Shown piece after piece: positions 17,629 to 25,052 of a DNA stretch of 41,828 nt; position 1 is the first letter of the stretch, and each line of letters begins with the position of its first letter. A program made the position numbers and the translations under genes. Under the pieces are notes generated by a model. It searched no databases. It had not been told where the DNA came from and saw only the letters and a program-made list of their open reading frames with translations. The stretch spans positions 1-41,828 of IMG/VR virus record IMGVR_UViG_3300042939_000601; one strand, 5' to 3'. This DNA is from a virus.

Positions 17629-18519
17629 TTAGTCGGTGGGTGGTTGGCTTTGCGGCTCGAGCTTTCCCAGAGCCATGAGGGCCATTCCTCGCATCTGAGG
17701 TATCTCGCTGTTGGCCCGCACCCGGTACCACTCACGGACCAATTGGCGCCAGCTTGTTTGTTCCCAAGGTCTGCTAGCTCTCTCGCTTGCGTTTATTCTA
17801 CGGTCAATCTCGGTCAAGGTTGGCATCATAAGCTGGACCGTTCCTCCCTTTGCCTTGTGTTTTATGATTTCCTCGTCTGTAGCGCTTGTTGTGATGAGCC
17901 AGGCTCGGCTTACGTCCGATCGCCGGGTGAGTCTTTTTATTATTGCGTCCCTGGCTTCTAGTGCGAATGGCAGTAGGCACCTGTCGGTGTGGTGCCCGCT
18001 CTCTTTGCCGTTGCTTATGGCCTCCATTATTCTGTCGAGGTCCACAACCAGGTCTCTTACACCTGCCACTTCTTTTGTGTAGGAGGTCTTGCCGGCAAAC
18101 GGAGGCCCGATTATTAGCATCGTAGGCACTTTGTAATTATCTGCCCTCGACTCTTCGCTTCTCTTCTTATTGTGGCACCTGTCGCACATGGATTGAAGGT
18201 TGGCTTGGTCGTAGCGGTCGCCGCCTTCTGCTATTCGGTCGATGTGGTCTACAACTCTGGCTGGTGCGCCGCATATTACGCACAGTGGTTGCTCGGCTAA
18301 TTGCAGCTTTCTCAGTGAGCGCCATCTTTTGCTTTTGTAGAACTCATATCGTTCCTGAGCTTGAGCGTCCTGCTCTCTTCTGCGCTCTTGGTATTTCTGT
18401 TTTCTGAGATTTTCCCGCTCGTTGAATTGTTGTAGGTGCGCTGCGCAATATGCTCTTGATGCTACTCTCTTTTCTTGGCAGTTCGGTGATTTGCATCGTG
18501 CTTCTATTTTCCAAGGCAT
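17629..18519 (-). CDS. HNH endonuclease fused to P-loop kinase-like domain
   Basis: 296 residues. Residues 1-30 contain a possible zinc finger (C9, C14, C25, H28). A basic helix leads to an HNH domain at about 70-125: CVIC at 80-83, DH at 91-92, N107, then CDRCH at 112-116. A second domain follows, with a P-loop GPPFAGKT (138-145), DLVVDLDRI and helical C-terminal sequence resembling small nucleotide or polynucleotide kinases. HNH proteins beside terminase genes often support cleavage and packaging; a kinase partner would suit DNA-end processing. Substrate of the kinase part is unknown. Confidence 0.82.
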   Translation of the reverse strand: MPWKIEARCKSPNCQEKRVASRAYCAAHLQQFNERENLRKQKYQERRREQDAQAQERYEFYKSKRWRSLRKLQLAEQPLCVICGAPARVVDHIDRIAEGGDRYDQANLQSMCDRCHNKKRSEESRADNYKVPTMLIIGPPFAGKTSYTKEVAGVRDLVVDLDRIMEAISNGKESGHHTDRCLLPFALEARDAIIKRLTRRSDVSRAWLITTSATDEEIIKHKAKGGTVQLMMPTLTEIDRRINASERASRPWEQTSWRQLVREWYRVRANSEIPQMRGMALMALGKLEPQSQPPTD

Positions 18520-18755
18520 TAGTGGATTTCCTCGTCAAATAGCTGGTCAATGACCGTTTTCGGGGTGGCAATTACTTGAATTGTAAAGCCTTCCTTAATG
18601 GTGCCCATCATCATTTTTATCCAATACCAGGGCAGGCAGTACCAGCGTACCTTATACGCATACACAATTGTTCTTTCTGCCAGGTTTATTTGTGTGGTGC
18701 TGTGAGTTGTGCCGAACGGTTGCCTGGCTTCGTCGGTCCATATCTCCCCTTTCAT
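18519..18755 (-). CDS. Unknown small protein in modification/packaging operon
   Basis: 78 residues, not recognised. The middle (TIVYAYKVRWYCLPWYWIKMMMG) is rich in aromatic and hydrophobic residues and could contact a membrane or form a beta sheet core; the C-terminus is acidic. It overlaps the upstream gene by four bases (ATGA) and the HNH-kinase gene by one, so it is part of the leftward operon. No signal peptide is evident. Confidence 0.6.
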   Translation of the reverse strand: MKGEIWTDEARQPFGTTHSTTQINLAERTIVYAYKVRWYCLPWYWIKMMMGTIKEGFTIQVIATPKTVIDQLFDEEIH

Positions 18756-19051
18756 GTGCTTGCGCCTCGCTTCTCGTAGTGCGCTTTAATTGCGTTCTTC
18801 AGTCCGAGATGAAAGCTCGTCAGTTTGAAAGGAACCCACTCTAATGTCACTCCCTCTGGGTATTTGTCGGCGTATAGGTGGTGCCGGTTTGCTGTCTTTC
18901 GGTCCATGCCCAATGCCCTGCGGCCCTCTTCCTCGGAGCGTACTGCCACGCTGGTTATGGTATCTCCATCCTCGGTTACTGCTGTGACGATAAAAAGCCC
19001 TTCAGGGAGCATCCCATTAAGAAATCCGTAAACATATTTCAGGCGCTTCAT
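18752..19051 (-). CDS. Unknown 99-residue protein next to nucleotidyltransferase
   Basis: Not recognised. It looks like a compact alpha/beta protein: strands GLFIVTAVTEDGDTITSVAV, a helix EEEGRRALGMDRKT, then VTLEWVPFKLTSFHLGLKNAI and a basic end. ATGA overlaps link it to the nucleotidyltransferase-HAD gene upstream and the 78-residue gene downstream. Its place at the end of the modification block makes an accessory role possible, but nothing in the sequence shows one. Confidence 0.65.
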   Translation of the reverse strand: MKRLKYVYGFLNGMLPEGLFIVTAVTEDGDTITSVAVRSEEEGRRALGMDRKTANRHHLYADKYPEGVTLEWVPFKLTSFHLGLKNAIKAHYEKRGAST

Positions 19052-20070
19052 AGCTCAACTCCCTCTGCCTGGAACATTTCCTCTAGCGATTCACTGTTCT
19101 GTGGCAGCGATATAGCTATGGCGCTTTTTTCTCCACGCTGTTCCCAAATGTCATTTATTAGGAATCTGCGACCTCGGGGGAGGCCCATAATTAGTTGGTC
19201 GTATTTGAGCTTGGCCAGTTGTCTTTGTGTTTTTTTTCTTTCGCTCTCGTCTCTGCACGTGGTCACAATCAGGCAAAAGTGGCCGCTGTCCTTAAGCCTG
19301 TTTAGGTATGATATGTTTCTGTCAATTGTTTGACCTTTTTGCTCGTTGTTATCGAATACCAAACACCCGTCAACGTCGATAAAGATTGTTCCGCCTCTTC
19401 TTCGGTGCATGCGCCAGTCTTTGGCGGTTCCCCAGTCTTCAAATCTCTGGGCCTTTATCGCTACGACTCGCTCTCCCTCCCATATCAATTGTTGGTGCAC
19501 GTTTGTGATGCTTGTTGCTTCGTCGCATACGGCTAAAAATTCGGCTGCTGACTCAAATCCGTAGGCTCCCACGTTAAAAAGATTGCTTATTACTTGTTTC
19601 TCTGCGGTCTCTGAAATGCTGTGGAATCCGCTAAGTTTGACGTAGCTCTTGTTGTAGGCGGGCACATCCGGATTGTCCTCAAGCCTGCTTACTATTGTAA
19701 AGTTGCCGGTGCCGGGTAGCTCGGCTTCCACTAGGTTGTCGCAATCTCTTACCACAAAGCATCCCTTGTGCTTCGTCAGAAGCAATGCTTGCTTAACTGT
19801 CTCGACTTGGTTGTTGGTTGGCGGTAGGGCGATTACGTCAATGGAGAGGCCCTTATTGCCATTTGCAATCTGCTGTTTTACCGCCTTGAGGTCTTCCCCT
19901 TCTCGCACTACCGCAGTGACATGAAATTGTCCCCTTAACCCGCTGAGCGCCAGGCTTGCCAGGCACCTGCCGTCCCTTGTGGATAACTTCCACTTCGGTT
20001 GGAGCTTACCGTATCGTTCGCTGTTGCCGTTGCAGGTCAGGAAAACAGTTTGCATTTGCATTTTACCCAT
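19048..20070 (-). CDS. Nucleotidyltransferase-HAD phosphatase fusion
   Basis: 340 residues, two catalytic domains. Residues 1-220 look like a sugar-1-phosphate or cholinephosphate nucleotidyltransferase: CNGNSER..G (13-21), PKW (25-27), VRDCDN with Asp109/Asp111, and EDWGT at 211-215. Residues 225-340 are a HAD-type phosphatase: IFIDVDGCL (Asp232, Asp234), VTTCR (269-273) and FLINDI (Asp307). Such activities occur with APH-like kinases in capsule loci, as with the next gene upstream. Here, beside TET and TAGT genes, it may activate a small molecule or sugar for DNA decoration; that role is inferred. Confidence 0.78.
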   Translation of the reverse strand: MGKMQMQTVFLTCNGNSERYGKLQPKWKLSTRDGRCLASLALSGLRGQFHVTAVVREGEDLKAVKQQIANGNKGLSIDVIALPPTNNQVETVKQALLLTKHKGCFVVRDCDNLVEAELPGTGNFTIVSRLEDNPDVPAYNKSYVKLSGFHSISETAEKQVISNLFNVGAYGFESAAEFLAVCDEATSITNVHQQLIWEGERVVAIKAQRFEDWGTAKDWRMHRRRGGTIFIDVDGCLVFDNNEQKGQTIDRNISYLNRLKDSGHFCLIVTTCRDESERKKTQRQLAKLKYDQLIMGLPRGRRFLINDIWEQRGEKSAIAISLPQNSESLEEMFQAEGVEL

Positions 20071-20825
20071 GTGCTTGCCTGGTGCTTATTACGAATCAAA
20101 ATTCTACTCAGTGCAATCCCAAGCAAAAGGCTCCGCCATTGCTGATATCCTTTGAATTGCGCTAGGCGTCCTATGACGTGCTTGTCTAGTGAGTCGCCAA
20201 AGGTTGGATTTGGGAAGAAGCGTCTATACCATCCGCACAGCGCATCTTGTTCAAGTTTTGCTAGGTCGTAGTATGGCGTATTTAGGGCTCCTTGATCGAA
20301 GTCAATCAGATAGGTCGCTTCTTTTGCTGCAATCATGTTTGTAAAGGTGAGATCGCCGTGGTTGTCGCCAATCGGTAGAAATGCTTCCCTTGTCAGGTTG
20401 TGGAGACCGGATTCCAAAATACTGTGAACTATCCCGTGGTATGGCTGGCCAACTGAACGGGCTTTTGCGTCCAACTGATTTAGGTAGGTTAATATATCGG
20501 CCTTGGGGACTGTCTCCGTGCTCCTTCGTATGTTATCCGCTACCCATTCGATAACGTTATCAATGCGACGCTTCCAGTCTTTTGCTTCCCAAATTGCGGC
20601 CCCGTCAATAAAGTCCATTTCGGCTGAATACACTTCCGGCTGGTCCCCGAACATGGAGGCCATTTGGTACCCGCTTGTATGGACCTTTGGCGTTTGCAGT
20701 GGTTCTGGGAGTCTGGCCCAAATTTGTTTTTCGATGCTTATTTGAAGCTTCTTTCCCTCTTCGCTTTCTTTTCTTATGCGCTCTCCTGCCTTTGTGATGG
20801 TTGCTCCGCTATTGCCTGGTCGCAT
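20037..20825 (-). CDS. APH/choline-kinase-like small-molecule phosphotransferase
   Basis: 262 residues. The C-terminal lobe has the catalytic loop HGDLTFTN (156-163) and the metal-binding IDFD (174-177), then YYDLAKLEQDALCGWY, as in capsule-locus phosphotransferases and choline/aminoglycoside kinases. The N-lobe is short and its nucleotide-binding lysine is not obvious. The start overlaps the glycosyltransferase stop by 17 bases, and its end overlaps the nucleotidyltransferase by 34, so the three are probably made together. Substrate could be a sugar, choline or an amine; I cannot tell which. Confidence 0.78.
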   Translation of the reverse strand: MRPGNSGATITKAGERIRKESEEGKKLQISIEKQIWARLPEPLQTPKVHTSGYQMASMFGDQPEVYSAEMDFIDGAAIWEAKDWKRRIDNVIEWVADNIRRSTETVPKADILTYLNQLDAKARSVGQPYHGIVHSILESGLHNLTREAFLPIGDNHGDLTFTNMIAAKEATYLIDFDQGALNTPYYDLAKLEQDALCGWYRRFFPNPTFGDSLDKHVIGRLAQFKGYQQWRSLLLGIALSRILIRNKHQASTWVKCKCKLFS

Positions 20826-21597
20826 TTCGCCTCCGCTCTCGTAGCCTACACTCGTCCGGATGTATGCGTGGATTTCTAAAGGCTATTTCTGGCATTGGAC
20901 TGCGTCTGTTTTTATTGATTCTCAGCATGTATCCGTATCGCTCTAGGAGATATTCTACGCACTTCTCCTCCTCGGCTCTCCTTGCCTCTGTGCTGGTGTT
21001 CTCCTGCAAGCCTCCCTTCGTGACAAAGCTTTTGGTCGCTACTCCTGTGTTGCCTAGTCGCAATATGGAGCCGTATTTCAAAAAGTATTTGATTGTTCGC
21101 TCGTAGTCGTTCTTATATGGCACCGTCAACTCTAGTTCTTTATCGTGAGTGGACGTAAATCCGAAAGCAAATCCTGCTGCAAAGTAAAGCCCTCGTTTGT
21201 CCTCTTCAAGCATATAAAAGGCGTTGGCTGTCGAACCAAAGCACCAAAGTCCCTGCGGCTGCTTCTTAAATGCTTGGATTATTAGGTCCTCTATGTTTGT
21301 TATCTGCTGTGTCTTTTGTGGGTTATTTGGGTCAGCCTCAACCAGCTTTATGTCGTCCTCCAATTGCACTACTTTTGTCCCGATTGGGTAGTGGTAGTGA
21401 ATGTAGTTTAGTTTTTGCAGGAGGTTCCTTGCTCCCGTATTAGCTTTTTTAAATGGCAAGGCCTCGTATTGCTGTTCGTCCTTTTCGTCACTTAAAAAAA
21501 GGGTTACCCGGTGATGCGTTTCCGGTGGAAGGTCGCTTATCATTTTTGCGCATAGCTCTGCTCTCCTGTGGGTCGGTACTGCTATCTCAAACTCCAT
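20809..21597 (-). CDS. TET-associated glycosyltransferase (TAGT family)
   Basis: 262 residues. It has the TAGT pattern: an N-terminal IAVPTHRR, a VVQLEDDI metal site (Glu80, Asp81, Asp82), LWCFGSTANAFYML, then DYERTIKYFLKYGSILRL (Asp164, Glu166, Arg167) and VATKSFVTKGGL. The family was defined in phages next to TET/JBP enzymes and includes the kinetoplastid glucosyltransferase of base J. It should transfer a sugar to hydroxymethyl-pyrimidine in DNA. It overlaps the dioxygenase gene directly upstream by 11 bases. Confidence 0.87.
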   Translation of the reverse strand: MEFEIAVPTHRRAELCAKMISDLPPETHHRVTLFLSDEKDEQQYEALPFKKANTGARNLLQKLNYIHYHYPIGTKVVQLEDDIKLVEADPNNPQKTQQITNIEDLIIQAFKKQPQGLWCFGSTANAFYMLEEDKRGLYFAAGFAFGFTSTHDKELELTVPYKNDYERTIKYFLKYGSILRLGNTGVATKSFVTKGGLQENTSTEARRAEEEKCVEYLLERYGYMLRINKNRRSPMPEIAFRNPRIHPDECRLRERRRNATRQ

Positions 21598-22456
21598 TTG
21601 GCTCGTCCTCCTCCACTCCGTGCTGCGTCACCTTGAGCTCGGCTTCGGTTGGGATTCCTGCTCGCTTCCTCTCTCGCTCCATCTTTAGCTTTCTGATTCG
21701 TGCAAGCTCCTCTGTCACCGTCTCGCATTTCCACATTTGGTGTAGGGTGTAGTAAACAATCGTGTATCGCTCTGAGTTGTCGGCCAGCTTCTTTATTGGC
21801 GTTACTCCGTGCAAAAGCGATTGTCCGTCAAATATCGTCAAGCTTTGGTCCGCTATCTCTAGCCCTACCCCTATTTCCGGTAGGCTCAGAAATCCTCCTC
21901 CGCAACTGCGCTTCAATGCCAGCATGCAACTACAAACGTGCTTTATGTTGCCGGCATCGAAATGATATTTCAGTGGGTTGTTCTTGTTGATAATGCCGCT
22001 GGTGAATGGGGTTTCTTGCATTTTCCATTCGTTCTTGATTTTGCTCGTTACCCATTTGTTGTGGCTATCGAATACGTCTGGAAAATACTCCTGGTAAATC
22101 CCCACAATCTGCTTGCCGTAGTCGCAAACGACCCGATTCTTCGATGGTGTTTTATGCGCCAACGTTGTAGCTGTACAAAAGTCTCGCCGGAGGGCTATTC
22201 GTGGTTGATAGCCAAAGACTCGGCTGGTTGATTTAAGTCCTAGCGCTCTTGCTCCGGTGTCGTATTTAATTGTTCGGAGTGTCTGCCGCAAGGGTTCTAG
22301 GTCAACGTCCAAGCGTTTGTATAAAATCGCTGGGCGCCCATCAATTCTTATTAGCGTGTCCTCTGTTATTAGGGTCTTGTAGTCTGATTCCTGTGCGCTC
22401 CGTTTTACGTATTCCTTGAGGTCAATCGCCGATTTGGTTACGTCAAGAATTTTCAT
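21587..22456 (-). CDS. TET/JBP-family 2-oxoglutarate/Fe(II) dioxygenase
   Basis: 289 residues from the ATG at 22456. The double-stranded beta helix core carries the iron ligands His165 and Asp167 (KYHFDAGN) and His216 (LLHGVTP), plus Arg230 in ERYTIVYY for 2-oxoglutarate. The stretch GGGFLSLPEIGVGLEIADQS is typical of the TET/JBP group. Members hydroxylate the methyl group of 5-methylcytosine or thymine in DNA. The start was chosen over one 30 codons upstream because that one lies inside the ParB-like gene. No methyltransferase is seen nearby. Confidence 0.88.
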   Translation of the reverse strand: MKILDVTKSAIDLKEYVKRSAQESDYKTLITEDTLIRIDGRPAILYKRLDVDLEPLRQTLRTIKYDTGARALGLKSTSRVFGYQPRIALRRDFCTATTLAHKTPSKNRVVCDYGKQIVGIYQEYFPDVFDSHNKWVTSKIKNEWKMQETPFTSGIINKNNPLKYHFDAGNIKHVCSCMLALKRSCGGGFLSLPEIGVGLEIADQSLTIFDGQSLLHGVTPIKKLADNSERYTIVYYTLHQMWKCETVTEELARIRKLKMERERKRAGIPTEAELKVTQHGVEEDEPNGV

Positions 22457-23027
22457 TTGAGCAGCTTTCCTCAAACACTGTAAGAAGTTTATTGAATACC
22501 TCGGTGTTGTCCCGAAGGCTCGGTTCCTTTGCTCGTATGCTGTCAAATTTGCGCATTACAAGGTCGAAGTCTTGGCTTTCGAATATGATAACGATTTGTT
22601 TTATTGTTCCTGCGTTGTTCTGCTCCTCGGGCTCGGCTTCCTCGGGGAAGGCTATCTCCATGCTAAGTCCGAGGCTTTCTGTCTCGTACTCGTCGGCTCG
22701 TAGGTCTCCAAGTATTTGCTCGACCTTTAATAGGTCTAGTGGTGTTTGCGCTGCTATCTGGTTGTCGGCAAGGCAGAGGGCTAGCTTCTCACTCTCCCGA
22801 AGGCCTCTTTTTATCAACACGGGAATCTTTTTGTATTGTAGTTTCTTCGCTGCCTGAGTGCGGGCATGGCCAACCAAAATCGTATAGTTCTCGTCGCAAA
22901 CCACCGGTTGGGTAAACCCAAATCGCTTTATGCTTTCCACTATGTGCCCGATTTGCTCTTCGGTGTGAAGCTTCGGGTTCATCGGATGTGGCTTTAGCTC
23001 TTCCGGTTGCTTAGTTGTGATTTCCAT
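22443..23027 (-). CDS. ParB/Srx-like nuclease-fold protein (copy 1)
   Basis: 194 residues. The N-terminal ParB-like domain has LKPHPMNPKLHTEEQI, IKRFGFTQPVVCDEN and the motif GHAR (53-56) followed by AAKKL. A C-terminal domain (IKQIVIIFESQDFDLVMRKF) also occurs in the paralogue at 23480-24091. These proteins often accompany phage DNA methyltransferases and modification enzymes. It lies directly upstream of the dioxygenase and overlaps it by 14 bases. It may target or regulate modification; partition is unlikely because no ParA or parS is visible. Confidence 0.8.
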   Translation of the reverse strand: MEITTKQPEELKPHPMNPKLHTEEQIGHIVESIKRFGFTQPVVCDENYTILVGHARTQAAKKLQYKKIPVLIKRGLRESEKLALCLADNQIAAQTPLDLLKVEQILGDLRADEYETESLGLSMEIAFPEEAEPEEQNNAGTIKQIVIIFESQDFDLVMRKFDSIRAKEPSLRDNTEVFNKLLTVFEESCSNENS

Positions 23028-23280
23028 CGGTCGAGCCCGCTATGTGTAGTTTGTATGTTTTTGCTTGCTTGGCTGCGCTCTCAAACGGTCGGTCCTCCGG
23101 CAGCCTAGCTTTTCGCTCCATTCGGCTGTTGGTTAGCTCAATCAACTGAAGCGTATTGATAAGATGCCCGACAAGCTCTTTGTTGGCTTTTTCTTGTTGC
23201 TTGATTCGAGTGTAGAGGTAGTACAGTTGGGTTTGAACGCTTATTAAAGCTAATGTTTCAAGGGCGTAGTAAACATTCAT
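23011..23280 (-). CDS. Unknown small protein, possible N-terminal hydrophobic helix
   Basis: 89 residues. It begins MNVYYALETLALISVQTQLYYLYTR, an amphipathic to hydrophobic helix, then a Lys/Glu-rich helical segment and a polar C-terminus. It is not long enough to call a clear membrane anchor. It lies between the two ParB-like genes, overlapping the upstream gene by four bases and ParB copy 1 by 17. Confidence 0.6.
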   Translation of the reverse strand: MNVYYALETLALISVQTQLYYLYTRIKQQEKANKELVGHLINTLQLIELTNSRMERKARLPEDRPFESAAKQAKTYKLHIAGSTDGNHN

Positions 23281-23483
23281 AGTGTGCTCCCTACTCTTTC
23301 TGCCAGCATTTGTTCCGCTTGGTCCTGGGTCGTTGTCGGCAAAATATGCAGCACGACTCCTTCTCCCTGGGCGCTTGCTTCAATCATGCAGTCCATTTCC
23401 TGCGAAAGTGATATCAAATCAAATACTGCCTGTCGTATTGGGGTGCCGGGAATTATTCTTACTTGCATTATTACCGATTTCAT
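23277..23483 (-). CDS. Unknown 68-residue protein
   Basis: Begins MKSVIMQVRIIPGTP at an ATG overlapping the stop of ParB copy 2 (ATGA), with AGGAG in front. A longer version starting 22 codons earlier would lie inside the ParB gene and is not used. The predicted beta-alpha-beta pattern (VRIIPGT, RQAVFDLISLSQE, GVVLHILPT) suggests a small alpha/beta fold. No family recognised. Confidence 0.55.
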   Translation of the reverse strand: MKSVIMQVRIIPGTPIRQAVFDLISLSQEMDCMIEASAQGEGVVLHILPTTTQDQAEQMLAERVGSTL

Positions 23484-24091
23484 TCTTTCTCCTTTAGTAG
23501 TCCGTTTGCTCTTTCGTATTCTAAAATCATAGCCAGAACTAGGTCGCACCGCATTGGGATTTCGTGCTCCGTCATCAACCGGTCAATCCGTGACTCCGTC
23601 AAAATGTAGTCATCTGGTTCGTAGTAAAGAACAAGTCTTTTTGTGTCGCCGTCCAGGTACTTTTGTAAGCTCTCTTTAACCTTGTTAATATCTTCTGCTC
23701 TTTCTCCGGTCTCGCCTAGCATTTCAACCATCAGTCCCAAGTCTTCAATTGGGAATTGGTCTTCATTCAGAATCGTCAGGATTTTGTCGACTGCTAGTGG
23801 TTCGAAGCCTGTTTCCTGATTCGTGGTGTTGTCCACTAGCATTAGTGCTTGCTTGGCGCTGTCCGACAGTTTGCTCAAGCGAAGGCATGGCACTTTTGTT
23901 TGTGTTTGCTTGGTTGCTCTCCACCTGCCGTGCCCGATAAGTATCGTGTTGTGCTCGTCTATTACTATCGGCTGTGTCCAACCAAAACGGGAGATTGAAT
24001 TGGCAATATGCTCCAGTTGTTTCTGTGTGTGTGGTTTTGGATTGCTTGGGTGTTCTCGAAGGAGTTCTGCGTCGACGTATTCTAAGTCCAT
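23480..24091 (-). CDS. ParB/Srx-like nuclease-fold protein (copy 2)
   Basis: 203 residues, paralogue of the protein at 22443-23027: LREHPSNPKPHTQKQLEHIA, ISRFGWTQPIVIDEH, GHGR (53-56), then a C-terminal RLVLYYEPDDYILTES domain. Copy 2 keeps the more usual GHGRxRA form of the motif. A GAGGAAA site precedes the ATG. The two copies flank two small genes, which suggests a duplication of a ParB-like unit within the operon. Confidence 0.8.
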   Translation of the reverse strand: MDLEYVDAELLREHPSNPKPHTQKQLEHIANSISRFGWTQPIVIDEHNTILIGHGRWRATKQTQTKVPCLRLSKLSDSAKQALMLVDNTTNQETGFEPLAVDKILTILNEDQFPIEDLGLMVEMLGETGERAEDINKVKESLQKYLDGDTKRLVLYYEPDDYILTESRIDRLMTEHEIPMRCDLVLAMILEYERANGLLKEKE

Positions 24092-24419
24092 GTGGTATTT
24101 CCTCGTTTGCCGATCCTATTATGCCCTGCGCTTTTTCGCAATATCTTCGTTTAGTTTTAGCAATATGCGCTACCGTAAAGTCTCTGATAGCTTGCGGTTC
24201 CAGGTCGAGGTGTTCGCAAATCCATTCAAAGGTCCACTCCGTTGGTGCCGATTTGTCTTCCGCTTTCCATGTTATCCACAAAAGCGCCGCCTGCCGGATG
24301 TGCATTGGGACGTCTTTGGTTGTGCCGGAGGCATCAATCAACGCTCGCTCCAATATTGCAGCTAGGAGATTTCTCTCAGCCGGTAATTGCTCGTCGGAGG
24401 AGTCTTCCTCTAACGGAGC
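24090..24419 (-). CDS. Helical replication-region protein, ends uncertain
   Basis: The frame from 24419 to 24090 reads like a real protein: LPAERNLLAAILERALIDAS, RQAALLWITWK, TEWTFEWICEHLDLEPQAIRDF, HIAKTKRRYCEK. It fills the only gap between RusA and ParB copy 2. No start codon lies at a sensible place: the frame is open upstream inside rusA but its starts there lack ribosome sites, and the ATG at 24421 is one base out of frame. Downstream it stays open through ParB copy 2 to 23763. A one-base assembly error or an unusual start is likely. Coordinates give the supported core only. Confidence 0.5.
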
Positions 24420-25045
24420 ATACTGGTTATCAAACCTGCCACTTCTTTTCGTACGTCCTCCAATCGTCTCATAGCTATATATAGCTTCTCGGTATCTGGT
24501 GTTTCTGTTGCAAAGTCTGCGTTGCGTACGGGAAAGCACTCTATGAACTTGTCGTTGTCGATTAGTCCCACTTCCTGCAACCAGTCGCATATGGGCTTGG
24601 TTAGGTTGTGTGTATCTACTCTGTGCAGGTCTCTGTGAATGTGAACCGTTACAAGCCAGCGGTTGTCTTTGTCGCAAATTAATGGGCGTCTGGGTTTGAT
24701 TTTAATGGCATCGTACAGCCTGCTGAGCGCCGCCAGTCTTATTCGGTGCTGTGGATTAATTGTGGATATCACTCTTGTTGTATTGAGTAGTGCGAGTGCC
24801 TTCTTTGCGTGTAGGTATGGATTACCTTGTCCTCGCAGTATCTTAGCTATCTCCGCTGCCACTCCCGATTTTCTAAACATGTTTAATCGGCTGTTAGTTG
24901 TGCTGGGGATTCTTGCGGCCTCTCCCGTTACCTCTAAAACAAGGTGTGTGGGCTGATTGTTTTCGTCGTTCGCTTTTATGTGCAGGCTGATGGTGCTTCC
25001 GGCCACAATCGATAGAAGCTCGTGCTCGGCTTTGCTGACCCGCAT
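24410..25045 (-). CDS. RusA-like Holliday junction resolvase
   Basis: 211 residues. The C-terminal half has the RusA pattern HRVDTHNLTKPICDWLQEVGLIDND: acidic residues at 144, 154, 163 and 165 and Asn147 match the metal-binding and dimer positions of the family (DxDNLxKPxxDaL...xxDD). The first 100 residues are an extra, helical region not found in the short RusA proteins. It would cut branched DNA from replication and recombination before packaging. Confidence 0.75.
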   Translation of the reverse strand: MRVSKAEHELLSIVAGSTISLHIKANDENNQPTHLVLEVTGEAARIPSTTNSRLNMFRKSGVAAEIAKILRGQGNPYLHAKKALALLNTTRVISTINPQHRIRLAALSRLYDAIKIKPRRPLICDKDNRWLVTVHIHRDLHRVDTHNLTKPICDWLQEVGLIDNDKFIECFPVRNADFATETPDTEKLYIAMRRLEDVRKEVAGLITSMLR

Positions 25046-25052
25046 TTTTTGC

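Noticed and set aside
17385-17735. 116-codon - strand frame between the HNH gene and the small terminase
   Set aside because: Runs through the G-runs, overlaps the real HNH gene out of frame, has no ribosome site at any start, and has low-complexity Gly/Arg sequence.
23763-24089. C-terminal extension of the RusA-ParB gap frame through ParB copy 2
   Set aside because: This part is Gln/Thr/Arg-rich out-of-frame sequence of a convincing ParB-like gene, so only the core upstream was kept.
22443-24091. Plasmid-type ParABS partition system
   Set aside because: No ParA ATPase or parS-like palindromes are seen, and the proteins lack the ParB central DNA-binding domain.
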